From assembly GCA_043804035.1 (NCBI GenBank), contig JAZDJJ010000176.1, positions 1-8,258 of the forward strand: DNA of 8,258 nucleotides. Reading direction: 5' to 3'. Position numbers and translations under genes: made by a program. This stretch comes from JAZDJJ01 sp043804035 (GTDB lineage: Bacteria > Bacteroidota > Bacteroidia > Palsa-948). The notes beneath the pieces were generated by a model. It was given only the letters and a program-made list of their open reading frames with translations. It did no database searches and was not told the DNA's origin. Shown piece after piece: positions 6,738 to 8,258 of this stretch. Within the stretch, counting starts at the first letter, position 1. The number at the start of each line of letters is the position of its first letter.

Positions 6738-8192
6738 TTATCCGAACAATAATCGGAAAATATCTCCCACTTTCACAACAGGAATAATTTCCATGTCTTT
6801 CTCTTTGCTCTTCGTCAAGGGCAGAGAATTTCTTTCGCTTTGGTGACATACTGTTTTATTGTATTTGGAAATAAATATTTTTTCAAATCCAAGTTTTTTC
6901 GCTTCCGAAATTCTGCTTTCAATACGACTCACAGGGCGAATCTCTCCTGATAATCCTACTTCGGCTGCAAAACAAAATTTTTGTGAAATAGGAATATCTT
7001 CGCTTGAAGAAAGAGTGGCACAAATCACAGCAAGGTCAATAGCAGGGTCTTCTACTTTTATTCCACCGGCAACATTTAGAAAAACATCTTTCACTCCGAG
7101 TTTAAATCCGCATCTTTTTTCCAGCACAGCAAGCAACATAGAAAGTCGTTTTGTGTCAAATCCCGTTGCTGTACGTTGAGGCATTCCGTACACTGCACTG
7201 CTCACGAGTGTTTGAATTTCAATTAACATCGGACGAATACCTTCTATCATAGTTGCTATGGCAACTCCGCTTACAGGTTCTTCACGTGCGGTGATGAGAA
7301 TTTCAGAAGGATTATTTACTTCACGCAACCCGGTTCCTGTCATCTCGTAAATTCCAAGTTCATTCGTGGAGCCAAAACGATTTTTTAATGTGCGCAATAA
7401 TCTATATATATGATGAAGGTCGCCTTCAAATTGCAAAACAGTATCAACCATGTGTTCTAAAACTTTTGGACCTGCAAGCATTCCATCTTTTGTAATATGC
7501 CCAATGAGAAACACAGGAGTTCCGCTTTCTTTCGCAAAGCGAAGCAGTTCGGCGGTACATTCTCTTACCTGTGAAATACTTCCCGCAGAAGAATCTATGT
7601 AGTCGCTGTGCATCGTTTGTATAGAATCTATGATGACAAGATTCGGCTTCAGCAAATCAATCTGCTTAAAAATATTTTGAGATGATGTCTCAGAAAGAAT
7701 GTAGCATCCTATTTCATCTTTCGCATCTCCCAAGGCGAGAGATTTTTTTTCTATCTGTGGAAAGTCAGGTGCAAGGGTAGTGAGCCGATCTGCCCGCATA
7801 CGTATCTGCTGTTCGCTTTCTTCACCCGAAACATAAAGTGTTTTGATGTTTTTCTGTTGAAGTGCCACTTGTAACATCAAAGTAGATTTTCCGATTCCCG
7901 GTTCACCGCCAAACAAAACCACTGAGCCGGGAACCATTCCTCCGCCAAGCACCCGGGTTAATTCTTTATCGGGAAGAGCAATACGAACTTCCCCGCTTTG
8001 TTCAATTTCAAAAACGCGTAATGGCTTTGATGTACGTTGTGCGCTACTTCCAATACCTTTTTTATTATCTCCTCTTTGAATTACTTCTTCAATGTATGTA
8101 TTCCATTCACTACATGAAGGACAATGTCCGAGCCATTTTGATGATTGCGCTCCGCAGTTCTGGCAGAAGAAAGTTGTTTTAATTTTTGGCAT
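6738..8192 (-). CDS. radA: RadA (Sms), DNA repair and recombination ATPase
   Basis: RadA is a RecA-related hexameric helicase that promotes branch migration of recombination intermediates. The start is taken as the ATG at 8192-8190 (484 residues); a TTG 11 codons upstream gives an unlikely MSAASQHRYNF extension, and family homology begins at FFCQNCGAQSSKWLGHCPSC. The N-terminal zinc finger has C10/C13 and C24/C27. Walker A is GGEPGIGKST (95-104, K102) and Walker B is LVIID (185-189). The RadA-specific motif KNRFGS is at 270-275. The C-terminal Lon-like domain runs about 305-450 and includes NVAGGIKVEDPAIDLA (373-388) and EVGLSGEIRP (411-420). As known for the family, this domain is structural and not a protease. 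A basic loop at about 443-466 precedes a conserved-looking end, VKVGDIFRLLFG. The full length is normal and no key residue is missing. It is transcribed towards uvrA; the two repair genes do not share an operon. Confidence 0.97.
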   Translation of the reverse strand: MPKIKTTFFCQNCGAQSSKWLGHCPSCSEWNTYIEEVIQRGDNKKGIGSSAQRTSKPLRVFEIEQSGEVRIALPDKELTRVLGGGMVPGSVVLFGGEPGIGKSTLMLQVALQQKNIKTLYVSGEESEQQIRMRADRLTTLAPDFPQIEKKSLALGDAKDEIGCYILSETSSQNIFKQIDLLKPNLVIIDSIQTMHSDYIDSSAGSISQVRECTAELLRFAKESGTPVFLIGHITKDGMLAGPKVLEHMVDTVLQFEGDLHHIYRLLRTLKNRFGSTNELGIYEMTGTGLREVNNPSEILITAREEPVSGVAIATMIEGIRPMLIEIQTLVSSAVYGMPQRTATGFDTKRLSMLLAVLEKRCGFKLGVKDVFLNVAGGIKVEDPAIDLAVICATLSSSEDIPISQKFCFAAEVGLSGEIRPVSRIESRISEAKKLGFEKIFISKYNKTVCHQSERNSLPLTKSKEKDMEIIPVVKVGDIFRLLFG

Positions 8193-8222
8193 AAAGTTGT
8201 ATCGGTGTTGGCTTGCTGCGGA

Positions 8223-8257
8223 CAAATATCAATAAAAAATAATTTGTAAATTACAAA
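8223..8257 (-). promoter_or_regulatory. Possible radA promoter (TTTG-N23-GATATTTG)
   Basis: On the minus strand TTTG (8257-8254) is followed after 23 bp by GATATTTG (8230-8223), which differs from the TAnnTTTG consensus at one base. Spacing is at the upper end of the described range. Transcription would start near 8216, leaving a leader of about 23 nt before ATG 8192. The -7 element would contain the upstream in-frame TTG, which argues against that TTG as the start. Confidence 0.35.
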
Positions 8258-8258
8258 T
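8242..8258. repeat. Perfect 17-bp palindrome upstream of radA
   Basis: ATTTGTAA and TTACAAAT form perfect 8-bp arms around one central A. The element sits 50 bp upstream of the radA ATG and overlaps the possible -33 element. It could be an operator for a dimeric regulator, or part of a structure that continues past the window edge. The AT-rich context makes chance a real possibility. Confidence 0.6.

Noticed and set aside
6741..6757. Inverted repeat TCCGA/TCGGA at the radA 3' end as a terminator
   Set aside because: The stem is only 5 bp, lies inside the radA coding sequence, and is not followed by a T-run on either strand.

Overview
The window looks like a Bacteroidota chromosome, from a lineage that probably has a type IX secretion system (T9SS). 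It is AT-rich throughout and no start has a convincing Shine-Dalgarno sequence. The uvrA gene has a TTTG / TAnnTTTG-type promoter. UvrA carries lineage-typical features, and two proteins have PKD domains, one of them ending in a gliding-motility/T9SS type B-like (CHU_C) domain. Genus cannot be read from the sequence.

Positions 1-3575, minus strand: a tight three-gene cluster transcribed right to left. It starts with an ECF RNA polymerase sigma factor (3575-2988). This overlaps by 14 bp a single-pass membrane protein (3001-1736) that has a short cytoplasmic anti-sigma-like segment, one membrane helix, a low-complexity periplasmic linker, two PKD domains and a C-terminal type B-like sorting domain. 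After 37 bp filled mostly by a CCAATAA heptad repeat comes a large secreted Cys-rich PKD protein (1698 to beyond position 1). The likely logic is cell-surface signalling: a membrane regulator with an external adhesin-like sensor holds the sigma factor, and the secreted protein is a candidate output or partner. This is the most interesting part of the window.

Positions 3576-3688: divergent intergenic region with a good Bacteroidota promoter for uvrA, which also fixes the uvrA start at 3689.

Positions 3689-6640, plus strand: uvrA, nucleotide excision repair damage-recognition ATPase. The copy is long, has two insertions in its second ATPase half and an Asp-to-Asn change in the second Walker B motif.

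Positions 6738-8192, minus strand: radA, a DNA recombination/repair ATPase, convergent with uvrA across 97 bp. Upstream of radA, at the window edge, are a possible promoter and a perfect 17-bp palindrome. No RNA gene, CRISPR array, insertion sequence or prophage was seen, and no stretch over 300 bp lacks a gene.
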